Shown here in pieces: positions 1 to 10,258 of a stretch of DNA of 64,000 bases. Every line of letters starts with the position of its first letter. The first letter of the stretch is position 1. The notes under the pieces are model-generated. The model searched no databases and was not told the DNA's origin. It worked only from the letters and a program-made list of their open reading frames with translations. The DNA is taken from assembly GCA_905178155.1 (NCBI GenBank), contig CAJINV010000008.1, positions 2,457,839-2,521,838 of the forward strand. Reading direction: 5' to 3'. Source of the DNA: Amoebophrya sp. A120 (Eukaryota; Sar; Dinophyceae; Syndiniales; Amoebophryaceae). The translations under genes were made by a program, and so were the position numbers.

Positions 1-38
1 CTGCGATTACTACGAGTACGATACTTTTGCACAGGATA
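1..38 (-). mobile_element. Introner-like element, cut by the window edge
   Basis: The last 38 bases of an introner-like element; its other end lies outside the window. On the plus strand it ends CTTTTGCACAGGATA, identical to the right end of the element at 50,870-51,044, preceded by a similar ACGA[CT]A. It directly follows an open coding frame (39-1456, minus strand), so for that gene it is the 5' part of an intron beginning TATCCTGTGC. The family assignment rests on this 15-bp identity and the exon-flanking position; the target duplication cannot be tested. Confidence 0.6.
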
Positions 39-2322
39 GCCGCCCGCGTGATCACCATCGGCTGCTCGCCCGTACCGCCATTCTGCTTCACCTGAGATTC
101 GATGTCAATAGCATCATCGTGTAATACATTTTCTTGAAGTTGAGGCTGACCTACTATTAAGATGCTGTGTCCCGCGCGTATCGGTGCGAGATCCGAAATT
201 ATAGATGGGATGTCATTTTTGGCTTCGGCGTAGTTATTTTCACGGGCCGCGTCAAGGATCGTTGCGGTGCTGATTTTCGAGCCATAAGCTTGGCTCGTAG
301 AAGTTTCGGCTGAGGTCTTTCCACCGCCTAGCAGACTGAAGTTGCTGAGTTTGAAACTCAGTGAACTGAAGTTGCTGAGTCCAAACTTGGGTCTGGAGTT
401 GGTCATTTTTGTGTTTTTCAAGTGTAGTTTTGCAGCTCGAGTCGTGGAAGTAGAAGTCATCTTCGGGTGTATTTTTCCCCATTCTTTTTGAGGAACAGCT
501 GGTGAATCTGAACGGAACAAGCCGGTCGTGTCGCTCTGTTGTATGTCCTTCCTTCCTGCTTCGTTGGTTTGCTGCTCTCGTTCATCATCACAGTCGGGCT
601 CGGAAGCTGGCAGGGGACTGATGGCCTTGCTAGACGGAGGTGCTGTTCGTCCACCTGCTGGCATGTCTACTTTAGCTGCTTCTTCCTCCTCTTCGGCCGT
701 TGTGGTAAAATTCTCTACCACGACAGGCGACACCTTCATGGCCAGCGCCGGTGCTGGTAGATCACGGGATCTGGAGCCACATGCAGCTTCCTGTGCTGGT
801 GACTGTGCTTCTGGCTTGCGGTGGAGGGTTTGACCATTCGTGTCCTCACCTCTTTTCGCTGTAATAAACGAAAAGACACCTGTGTGGCGGGGCGTCGGCC
901 GAAACGGTTGCGGGGCAGCATGCGGCGAGCAAGCTGCAGCTTCATTTCGCTGGGTTAACAGAGACGCCGTGCTTTTCAGGATGGGTCTGGATGGGAGAGT
1001 AGACGAAGCCGGCCGCTTGGAGGAGATTTCATCTACTGCTTTACTTTTCGGTCTTATCCAGATCAAGTCAGAACTTCTGGCTGAACTCGGAATGGAACGA
1101 TTACCGGACAGGCGTGGCGTCAGTAAATGACTGAAATCGCAGACAAGTAGCTTCAACGGTGGATGCAGTTGCACAGCCTTCCCCTTTCCAAGACTTCTGT
1201 TTCCGGCTATAGTGGAGAGAATCGTGCTCACGCGAGTCCTCGCGCCCCCAGGGCGGTTCGGTGTTGCGTGATCATCTATGCAAGGGGGTTCCTGCGGTAG
1301 TGCTGCAATCGATGAAACTGCGGTGGCGGTTTTTGTAGCGTGTTGCAGTGAATCAATACCAGATTCTGCAGCGACTGAAACTTGGAACCGTGGTCGGGAT
1401 GGTGCGACGGTGTAATTGCCACTCCTGTCCCCCCCCGCTGCCTTGCTCCATGCTGACTAGCTGCGGGTCAGAAACGAAGTCCAGAAGTAGGTGGAACAAT
1501 GCCGATGACTAAGGGGGAAACAGCCAGTCCTTTACGTTTACCATTGCTGCGGAAGAGAGGAAAAAACAAAAGAACTCCACAACGAACTTTGTTGCATCCG
1601 AGGCCCAGTAATAGTGGACGCTTTTTGCAGATTTCACCATCGACTCGACTCCGACGTGATAGAGTACTTGCGCAGACTGAAATTTCTAAGAGTAACTACC
1701 ACACTCCAACAGTCTAGGATTGTCCTCGACGCTGGCGTTGCACGCAAAAAATGCACTGAGACTGAGTTAAATGGAATGCAACAAGATTATTTGCAAAAAA
1801 CAAATTATGATTGTGGAATCCCACCCTCCCCCCAAAAAAGACCGAGCATTCATGCGAAATGCATCGTTCACAATCGTGTTTGTCCCTAGAGGTAATAAAT
1901 CTTTCCATCGATAGTAATCTTTCCCTCTGCACCAGCAGAGATTTTGTGTCCACCTAGAAAGTGCGAAGATGAAAAAATAAATGGAAAAAAAGAAAAACAA
2001 GTATTGAGCATGAATATACCGCCTCGGGAATGTCTTCCGCCAACAGGGTCGCGTTTGCGCTGGCCGGCACGCCCGCGGCGCGCGAAGACGCGGCCGAAGA
2101 GGAGGAGCTGGAGGGCGGGGTACTGCGGATGACCACGCCCGCATGGTTCTTGCGGTCCTGCCCGGGGGAGTGGGACGTCAACAGCGTATTGTCCGCCGAA
2201 ACGGTGCCGCCACCCGTGCTACCGCCCGCACCGCTGGAGGACCGATTCGAGTTTCGTTGCAACATGTTGCTTGTCGCGCCGCCGTTTTGCTTGTCTGTTG
2301 AGCGACGCAGCAGATCCGCCAT
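39..2322 (-). CDS. Ser/Thr-rich protein of unknown function (exons 39-1456 and 2020-2322)
   Basis: Partial gene continuing beyond position 1. Exon 1 (2322-2020) starts MADLLRRSTDKQNGG and encodes about 101 residues rich in Ser, Gly and Ala, ending at a GTATAT donor in phase 0. Exon 2 (1456-39) is one uninterrupted frame of about 470 codons entered after CTAG, also phase 0. It has no internal stop, although it lacks an early Met and so is easily missed. It is rich in Ser/Thr/Pro/Ala with an acidic EEEEEAA run, a duplicated LSNFSSLSFKLSNFS segment (about 310-370) and a more ordered end (39-250) with the hydrophobic strand GHSILIVGQPQ. I recognise no domain. The join across the 563-nt intron is inferred from phase only. 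The frame then runs into the introner at 1-38. Confidence 0.6.
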
Positions 2323-3309
2323 GAGAGAGTGTGAGTGAAAAAAGTCCCGAGCAATGTTGTACTACAACAAAGCGGAACTTGGTTTTAGTTTTCTCGCGAG
2401 ATGTTGGAAGATCAACTTCTACTCTGTGACTAAGTATTGAGTTTTCTTTCAGTTTTTGGTTTTTGCAAAAAAGAGTGAATTCATTGACCGAAACTGTTGG
2501 TGAAACTGAAAACCAATCTACCTAATTCCATAATTTCGGCTGCTTCTTCGTGCTGCTAGAAAAAAAACGCACTTTCGCTCCGACTGCTTCCGCAGTGTTG
2601 CTCTGCCTTCGGTTTCCGCGGAAAAATGGTGCCGTGGCACTCGTCGTTGTCGTTCCTATGCTTCCTAGAAGAAACTCAACCAGGATTATGTGATATATTG
2701 AAGCCACGACCAGTTCTTCCACGACTGATTGAAACTCAACGATACTGCTAGAGGGTGCGTGGCACGAACGCCGCAAGCACGACGCCCCTGGCTGCAAGAT
2801 TTTTCTGCTTTTACCTTTGCTCTTTGCTGTACATGTAGTGAGAGAGCGCAAACGCGAATACCGAGGAGGTACCGAATTATCAAGGAGACGGCGGAGGCTG
2901 AGCAAGGCACTTTTTCATCGCTCCAACATAGCGAAGCGGAGACTGTGTTGCAGGCAGTGCCACTGAACCGACCTGCCAGAAGGAGCATCGATGAGGAAAC
3001 TACAGAATGGAAGAGCGCATAGAGACGACTGACATTTCTAAACTGCCTTCCGAGTCAAGCTTGTTTGAAAGCGCTAGCGGAACACGGAACAGAACAAGAA
3101 CTGTCAACTCACACACTGCTACGACCTGGCATCGCCGGCTAGTGCATGCAAGCCTGGTGCCTATCATAATTATTATGCAAGCCGTCATCATTATTTTAAT
3201 TTTGATTTTCTTCTTGCAATGACGTGCTCGCATACTGACGCTCCTTGGATAGTCGTAGTTTCTGACAGGCATCTCGTGCTGCTTGTTCATTCTTTGCAAC
3301 TCAGTTCCA
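2323..3309. other. No gene assigned
   Basis: Overlapping short open frames exist on both strands (minus 2522-2905 and 2686-2988; plus 2729-3022) but none has a recognisable domain, a clear exon structure or a frame preference. It separates the start of the Ser-rich gene (2322) from the 3' end of the WW-YIPF gene (3310) and probably holds the 5' flank of one and the 3' flank of the other. Confidence 0.4.
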
Positions 3310-4950
3310 TTACGAAACGAGATGCGATGAGAAAAAGTGCGTTCTGTAGATGAAGTAAATCAGGCCGTGCGCGCCGAAGAGTAAGGCGATCAGGCCATAC
3401 CGTATTTTCGGCGTGTCCACAGCAATGTCGTTCCATAGGTGGTTACGGATGAATACGCAGGAGAGACCGCAGCCAACCAGGGCTATTACCCACTGCAGGA
3501 AGCTTGACGGCAGGAGAACCATTAGGACGGACGCGGGAAGGAGGCTGATGAAACTGTACCCATACCTGAATGTGACATTATGATTGAAGTCGTGTAAACA
3601 CGCTAGTCACATGGTTGAATGCGTAACGGGTGGTCCTGGGGCCCAGGCATGCACATCCCACTGGCGCTGCAACAGCGAAATGAACAGCACGAGTCAAGAA
3701 TGATCTATTGCAAAAATCTAAGCATTCATCTTACACGCAAATCAGCTGCCGCAGGTTCACTTCCACGCCCTCGCCGGCGAAGTACAGCAATATCTGCGTC
3801 AGCAGCGGGACCCCGACCAGAGCGCCGTAGAGCATGCAGGCGGAGAGGGAGACCAACTCCCAATCGGTGTCCACATCGTGCTCGCTCCAGAAGGACTGCG
3901 CAAAATTCCCTGTCGCTGCCAGAAAGACGACCTGATTATGTTCTTGGGTGACATTCAGGCGCTTGCGGTTGGAGAGGCCAAAGCCGTGTTCTGTCAGAGC
4001 TTCGCTCGGCTGTCGAGTACTATGATGCGAATCAGCGTGTCAAAGAAATGGATAGAGTGACGCAGCTAGTATCAAAAGCAAGCCAGTACTAAACCCCATA
4101 CCGCCGTTGTGCAGATCCAAAAGGGTCCCCAGAAGTCTGGTTTGGTTTTGAAGTCCATGACGCTTTCCGGCGTCGCCTCCTTCTGGGGGATCAGGGCAGC
4201 TTTTATTCGCCTGGTGACGTCCTCGCTGCTCACGTCGAAGTGGGTTTGGAGGTAGGTGATGTCGAAGCAGAACAGATTTGGTAGAAGCGTGCCGAAGAGC
4301 CCGCCGCCCGTACTGCTTGACGAGGAACCGGTCTTGCCGCTGCCGTCCTGAAGGGTTGGTTGTTCACTCCTTGGCTTGCTAGGACGACAAAAGTGACCGT
4401 GACCGTGACGGTCACCAGGCATACTGTAGCAATAGCATCTTAGAATCACCACGGAAAATAGCATTAAGATTAACAAAATGCATCCTGATATGGGAATACT
4501 CGCAATGGTGCCATGTCATTTGACGTCGTGCCGTCCAGATTGGTCATCGCGGTACTTCCGAGTGATAGTTTCTCGTCGAAGCTCAAACCTGCACCAACTG
4601 TTGCAGAGGTATTTTTCGCGCTCGTGGATCCGAGGTCTAGTTCGTCAAGAGACGGATTGTAAACCGCGTCGGCTGCACGGGTAGGCATCGCTGGCCGCTC
4701 CCATTGCGTCGTGTTGGTGACCTTATCATCAGTGGGGGGACAAACTTTGAAGACCGCGAGTGCTCTGGAATTGTGACCGGAAGGTAACTGCGCTACTACA
4801 TCAACATCTGTACGCATTCGCATTTGCAGCTTACGTACTAAGAATAGAGGCAAAAAGGGTGAAATAAAAAATATGCTGTACCGCATTGTGGTAGTAATCT
4901 TTCCCATCGTCGGTCGTATACTTCGTCCAATTTGGAGGTAAGGCGTCCAT
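3310..4950 (-). CDS. WW domain-Yip1/YIPF membrane protein fusion, five exons
   Basis: A 329-residue protein assembled from exons 4950-4882, 4721-4500, 4347-4102, 3931-3735 and 3565-3310. All four introns are GT-AG, 152-170 nt, and every phase agrees. Residues about 4-33 form a WW domain (LPPNWTKYTTDDGK, YYHN, then TTQWERP) split by intron 1; both signature Trp and the final Pro are present. A Ser/Gly linker follows. From about residue 115 the protein is YIPF1/2-like: FDITYLQTHFDVSS, then PDFWGPFWICTT, the family's DLYGPFWI signature, then four to five hydrophobic segments ending IRYGLIALLFGAHGLIYFIY. YIPF proteins are Golgi/ER multi-pass proteins acting with Rab GTPases; WW domains bind Pro-rich ligands. 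The start ATG (4950) is the first Met after an in-frame TAA. The B/C join (GTATTC, CCCTTCAG) is the least certain one. Confidence 0.85.
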
Positions 4951-5084
4951 CTTGATGCTGTGAGCTGGCGCAGTTTATTGCGTGTGACGGGATTATCGTC
5001 GAAATGAGCCCGGAGAGGGAAACTCGACCTGAATACGGATAGAAAGATGATTTACAAACCAAAATAAATTGCCTCACCAGAAGA

Positions 5085-5351
5085 CTATCGCCGACGTAAA
5101 TCGACTTCGAGGTTTACATAGATACGCTTAACGTTGGGAATCGATTCCACCAGGTAGGATGTCAGCAAATGCAGATCCAGCCGGAGCTGCTGATAGACAA
5201 AGCCGAGGGGCGATCGGAACCTCGTGCTAGGAAAAAGCAGAGCACTGGACTGTGAAAAGGGTGATCCTTTGTCTGTTCGTTTGATGTAATTTCGATTCTT
5301 AAACGCAACAGTTGCTGCAACACGACGATGGATTCCAATGAGAATGACCAT
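5085..5351 (-). CDS. Possible coding exon, unrecognised
   Basis: An 88-codon open frame just upstream of the WW-YIPF gene. Its second half (FVYQQLRLDLHLLTSYLVE, then IPNVKRIYVNLEVDLR) looks like a folded protein rather than random translation, with amphipathic helix-like spacing, but matches no family I know. It could be an upstream exon of the WW-YIPF gene, in which case the 4950 start would be wrong, or part of another gene; no donor in phase with 4950 was found. Confidence 0.25.
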   Translation of the reverse strand: MVILIGIHRRVAATVAFKNRNYIKRTDKGSPFSQSSALLFPSTRFRSPLGFVYQQLRLDLHLLTSYLVESIPNVKRIYVNLEVDLRRR

Positions 5352-6546
5352 CTACCGATTGATTTAGTACTCTAGATGAGGCGCGGCAGTCCTTTTCCTT
5401 CGGGACCAAGTCAGATTAGGAAATCGCCTCTCATCATTTCCATTTTCCAATATCAATAGAACGAGACAAAAGAAAAAAGCTGGAATTTCAAATTTTCCGT
5501 CGCAGGAGGGTACAGCTAGGCCTTGGTAGCCTCTTTTTCCAGACGTGGTCGGTGTGGACAAACACGATGGAAGACTATGTCTTAGCTGCAGCGCTGGGAA
5601 GATCGCCACAACTTCAAAAGCTTTAACCGTTGAGACGGAAAAATAAAGAAGTATTTATCAGTTCTTCTTCAGGCAAAAGTTTGACATTTCCAATAACATA
5701 ATGCGTCATATGCAATTATCAACATATAGCGTGGACGCTGCTGAAGGTGAAAGAGTGGAAAAGAAAGCGCTGCGTTAGCACCATGCAGACTGCTAGCTGC
5801 ATCCCGCAACTGCACAGATGCTAGGCCGTAATTTCTTTTTTCGTCGTGTGACTTGTAGCAACTCGTCATCGACCCGCCATCTAGGCTTGGCTACTTGTTC
5901 CAATATGGGTGCGGAGCGTCCGCTGGCGATATCGTCCCGAATATCCAAGGGTGGACAAAAATCCATGAGCAGCACCACCATAAAACTTGATTTATTTTCC
6001 ATTGCAATGACAATGCTCAATTACAATTTGTTTCCAGCCGGACATCATATTGATACGTTCAGAAAATCATGGACGCAAGCATACTCGCGTCGCAAATATT
6101 TTCATGGTGATGCTATGATGATCTAGTTCTTGCAGGTGGATATCAAAATGCTCCAGGTATTTTTTCGCCAGGTGTTTGATGTACCCATCTGCGTATCATA
6201 ATTCAACACCGACTCCTCCTCCTGTTCCTGTACAGCTTTGCAATCATTCAAATTTGTTGTGCTTGCGCACCACCTCCACCACCACCAGCAATCAAACAAG
6301 TAGGCGGTGCAGTCAGGTCCAGGTGCATTTGAGAGAAATCATCGGGCTCGTGTCCTCTTCGTTTCTTACAACGGAGCGTTCCGAAGCAATACCTACAGCT
6401 ACATGGATCTGACTGCTCTCAGAAGTTGACGGATGCCATAAGCTTTGTACCTGACAAAGAAATACGACCAAGGAGAAGTTACACTTGTCCAATATGATAA
6501 AACAGCTGTCGGGTTTACTTTGTCTGCGTCAGCACCAGCAGCAGCC
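5352..6546. other. No gene assigned; one weak exon candidate
   Basis: Mostly AT-rich. A minus-strand frame at 5793-6020 contains PPLDIRDDIASGRSAPILEQ followed by basic residues and may be an exon, but I could not place splice sites around it. The plus-strand frames at 5818-6126 and 6176-6412 show no recognisable features. Confidence 0.3.
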
Positions 6547-6936
6547 ATGTCCTGGGCCTGCGCGAGCCTCCTTGTGCTCCCATGTCTGGCCTTCGCGGCA
6601 TTGGTAGTGACGCGGAGCGCGAAAGCGAACCCATTGCAGGCTTCGCGACCGACCAGGTCGCAACCACCGTTCAGTAAGGATAAAGGATCGCTCACGGAAA
6701 AAAGCAAAAAACGACACAAAGCCCGCAAAATTTTGGCCCGTGATAGCGTGCCGGGCAGCATACCACTCTTCATTTTGATTTTTGGACAAACCACTGGCTA
6801 CTCAAGACTACAACCTGAACCTAGATTAGTCACCAATTTTAAACAGACCCTCAATGTCACGAACTTCCCACATCTGGAGGGCGTGAATTTTGTCTGTTAT
6901 CTGCCAGCAAATTGCGTGTGGATTTTATTGACTTAA
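6547..6936 (+). CDS. Possible small secreted protein
   Basis: Open frame whose internal Met at 6547 begins a convincing signal-peptide-like stretch: MSWACASLLVLPCLAFAAL, then VVTRSAKA with small residues at a plausible cleavage point. It is followed by a basic Lys/Arg-rich segment (KSKKRHKARK). The rest is featureless. A minus-strand frame (6399-6794) overlaps almost completely, so strand choice rests on the signal-like N-terminus alone. Unlike nearly all neighbours it would be plus-strand. It could equally be chance. Confidence 0.3.
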   Translation: MSWACASLLVLPCLAFAALVVTRSAKANPLQASRPTRSQPPFSKDKGSLTEKSKKRHKARKILARDSVPGSIPLFILIFGQTTGYSRLQPEPRLVTNFKQTLNVTNFPHLEGVNFVCYLPANCVWILLT

Positions 6937-9900
6937 GGCATACCAGAGGAAATAAAACGCCAATCCAATTGCTATCTTACTCTCAGCATGATGCTACCGC
7001 TTTCTCTGCAAAAATCGATACGCTGAAAAACCACCATTGAGAGACAATCAATAAATCACCTCATCGGGCGTCCTCGAACTCTGAAGGCAATAAATGTTTT
7101 CTACAAAAACAACACTCTAAGTACTTGTTAAATATTCTCTGATGTTATCGGCTCGCATTCGCAAAGATACAGGATGCACTACCATGAGCATGAGAACGAA
7201 GAGGCGAGGCATGCCATTATAGACACTGCTTCACAAGAATCAACACAATCCGAACAAGGACATGTAGTCGATGCACTACTTGAGTGCCTACTTCTTTTTG
7301 GAAGGCTCAACTCATTCTCATACCGGGTGAGACTGCATCTGAATCATTTGTTTCAATGGTGAAACGGAAAACATCGAAACATTTCAATTTCTTCATCCGA
7401 ACGATCAAACTGCTGCGCATTTTTGAATACACAACAACATTTCAAATCACTGCTGCTCAACAGACTCGCTATCATAACAACCAACGAGTCAATTAACAGG
7501 ATTGCCAGCGCCTATTCCTATCGTCGATGAAGATAGGAAGCACTTCTTGCTCTCAGCTTTTTATAGTTTTTCTTTGTACGATATCTTGGATATGAACAAA
7601 AAAAAATGAAATGCCTAAAACTGTTTTTGAAGCGCGTTTTATTCTATGCATTCAAAAATGATAATATCCGTATCTGCCCTATCCACAGACCGCAATTGAA
7701 GCGTGATTTAGCTGTAGCTACCCAGTTTTGCCGAGATACAGCTCTGGTTTCAAAAGTAAATCAAACGCATATGGTTATGGGCATATTGGGAAAATAATTT
7801 TCTGAGTTTTTAGTGTTCTTCTTCAGTCAGAACAAAAAAACTAGTTGGGTGCCGTGAATGTTGCTTCGCTCTCTGGCGAAACATTCAAATTTACGATTTC
7901 TCTTCGTCTTTGTGGTAATTTCCTCAATTACAATTGGTCATATGTTTCGTGGATGAAATTTGAATTTGTCCTCTTCAAAATGAAAATAATCGTAGCAGGT
8001 GGCGAAATAATGTTGCTGCTACCTCTAAGATGCAACAACAAATAATCCATCCGCTCTGCTGCTGCTCATTGGGAAACAAAAAGTTAGGCAATCGCGACAC
8101 TTTGTTCGGACGATAAGCCTCTTGTGCATTAAAAATGACATCGCTGCTATGTATTTTCTTTTTCACAGAGACATGATGAAGCGGTGTAGATGCCAGTGTC
8201 GTTGCCACACACGGAACTTTAGCTGATGTGATTTTTCATTCTCCGTTTCCAAAAATAAAATTTGCTTCTTTTGTACACATGATTTGACTTCCCCACGGTT
8301 ATGGGGCTATGAATCATGCATCGAGGGCTAGGGGCGCGATTCGGAAACGTACCTACTCCCACAGTTGTAGACGCCCACAGATGGACGCATTTAGTGTCGG
8401 GATCAGGGTGAGCCATCATTCATGATAACGTAGGAAGTAGCGGGTATGTTGAAAATTGGGCGTGGTCTCTATCTAATTTGGGGGCTTACCCGAAAAAGAG
8501 ACTGCGTGTCGCAATGAATCTTCGCATGTAGCAAAAAAAAGGGATCATGCGTCGAATGGTAATTGAGCAGGGTAAGGGTTACTCCAATGCATCGCTTGCT
8601 GATGGTGTAGCAGCAACTGGCACTGCAGGCAGACCATGAGTAGCGTAAGCATGTCGAGTTACACTTCAAATAAAGTGAACAGAACACATGCAAATGATTA
8701 AATGACCTGCAAAGGAGATGCGATGATAAATTAGCATATCAATCTCTTTCAGTCATCGTGTTTTTAATACTCGCAAGCTGCACTAGATCGCACCTTTTAT
8801 ATTGTCATCGAAGTTAGCAGCGCGGTAGTCGCAGCTGCCGAATGTCGTCACTGTATGAAAACCGAGCTGAAGCAATCATCTCTTTTGCGCGCGGCGGTGC
8901 TCGCCCGTGTAGTGCAATTTTGGATTTCGCAGTCGCGCTGTCAAAGCCTACACGACACATCCGAACCAAGATCACATCGTGAGACAAAGCGCTAAGATTG
9001 AGATGAGCGAGCAAAAGCTGGATTTCACTAGGGTATGAATCGTTAAAAAAAAGTCGGTGGCTTGTGCTTGAGATGTCATCCTTCATCCGCTTTACGCAGA
9101 TTCCTTCATCCATCTCGCGTAGATGCTCTGCTCCTTTCTCGTCCAATACTCGAAGATTTTCTGAGAAGCAAATCGAAGTACAAGGAAGTAGCTAATCATA
9201 AAGCCAAGGTACTGCTACTGTATAAGAATCAAGTGCGTGCTCGCTTCTTCACGTGAGCAAGTTCCTTTTTCACAAAGAAAAATCTCAGTTGCTGTTTGCA
9301 AGTTGTTTGTTGACGATTATCTTTATCACCTGAGCGCCAGAGCAAAGCAACAAGCACGAAGTGCGGTCTTTCTTGTGAACGAGAATTTCATTTCAGATTT
9401 CGAGGGGATCCAAAGGCAAGCAATTGGACGGGAATTGATGTCAACGTCAACCCGGCAATTATAACTGCTGTAGAGCGTTGTACAACTTCGATCACCAGAG
9501 GCTAAGGACAAACCTTTGCAAATCAACATATACTGAACCAAAAAGAAAAACCGAAGCGAAGCGAATAACAAGAAAAAATGAAAATGACTGCTTGCTTAAC
9601 GTCTCAGCCTTGACAAAAATGAATGTTGGGTTGCAAGATATGATAATAAATACATCGGCATTTCTGCCGTTTTGTAAAGTCAGGCTCTGACTGTTTGTAA
9701 AGCGAAATCTGCCGTCTATTGTTTCCACACCACATCAAACCGAAACTCGAAAAAGAGGCAGCACGCGTAGAGACACGAGCTTCACGGGCAAACACAGCAT
9801 CGCGAGGGGTAAGTTTGTAACATTTCACATGTGATCATCCTAGGTCGAACAACTCGAAGGCCAGCGCTAACAAATTAATACTATATCTGTGTCAATGCGG

Positions 9901-10258
9901 AAAGACAAACAAGCATGATGAATGAGAATGATCCGAATAATAAAATTGTTGGTAGCTGCTTTCCCTAATTATTGGAGCTGCCCGTTCCAAAATCATTTTT
10001 CCGGTCGGTTTTTTCTTGGAGAGAATCCTGTTGACGTTGACGCAATACACAAACGCAGTCTCATCTCCTCAATTGTCCCGGCGCGTTCTTAACGCTATCC
10101 CTGAAATCGCAAAGCTTCCGATGTATATTTAGATTTAGGACCAGGTTCAACTTCAATATCAAAACTTGAACTTGTGCAAAAAATAAACACGCACAAAAAG
10201 GTTCTATATGCCGAACAGTTTTAGTCTCTTTTTTAATACAGTGGATGTCCGAGCGAGC
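6937..10258. other. AT-rich, gene-poor stretch
   Basis: About 3.3 kb of AT-rich sequence with only short, mutually overlapping frames on both strands. I see no convincing exon, no RNA gene, no inverted-end element and no tandem array. It may contain introns or untranslated parts of the six-exon gene ending at 10,259. Confidence 0.4.

Noticed and set aside
6399-6794. Minus-strand frame of 131 codons overlapping the possible secreted protein
   Set aside because: No signal, domain or splice support; kept as an alternative strand only.
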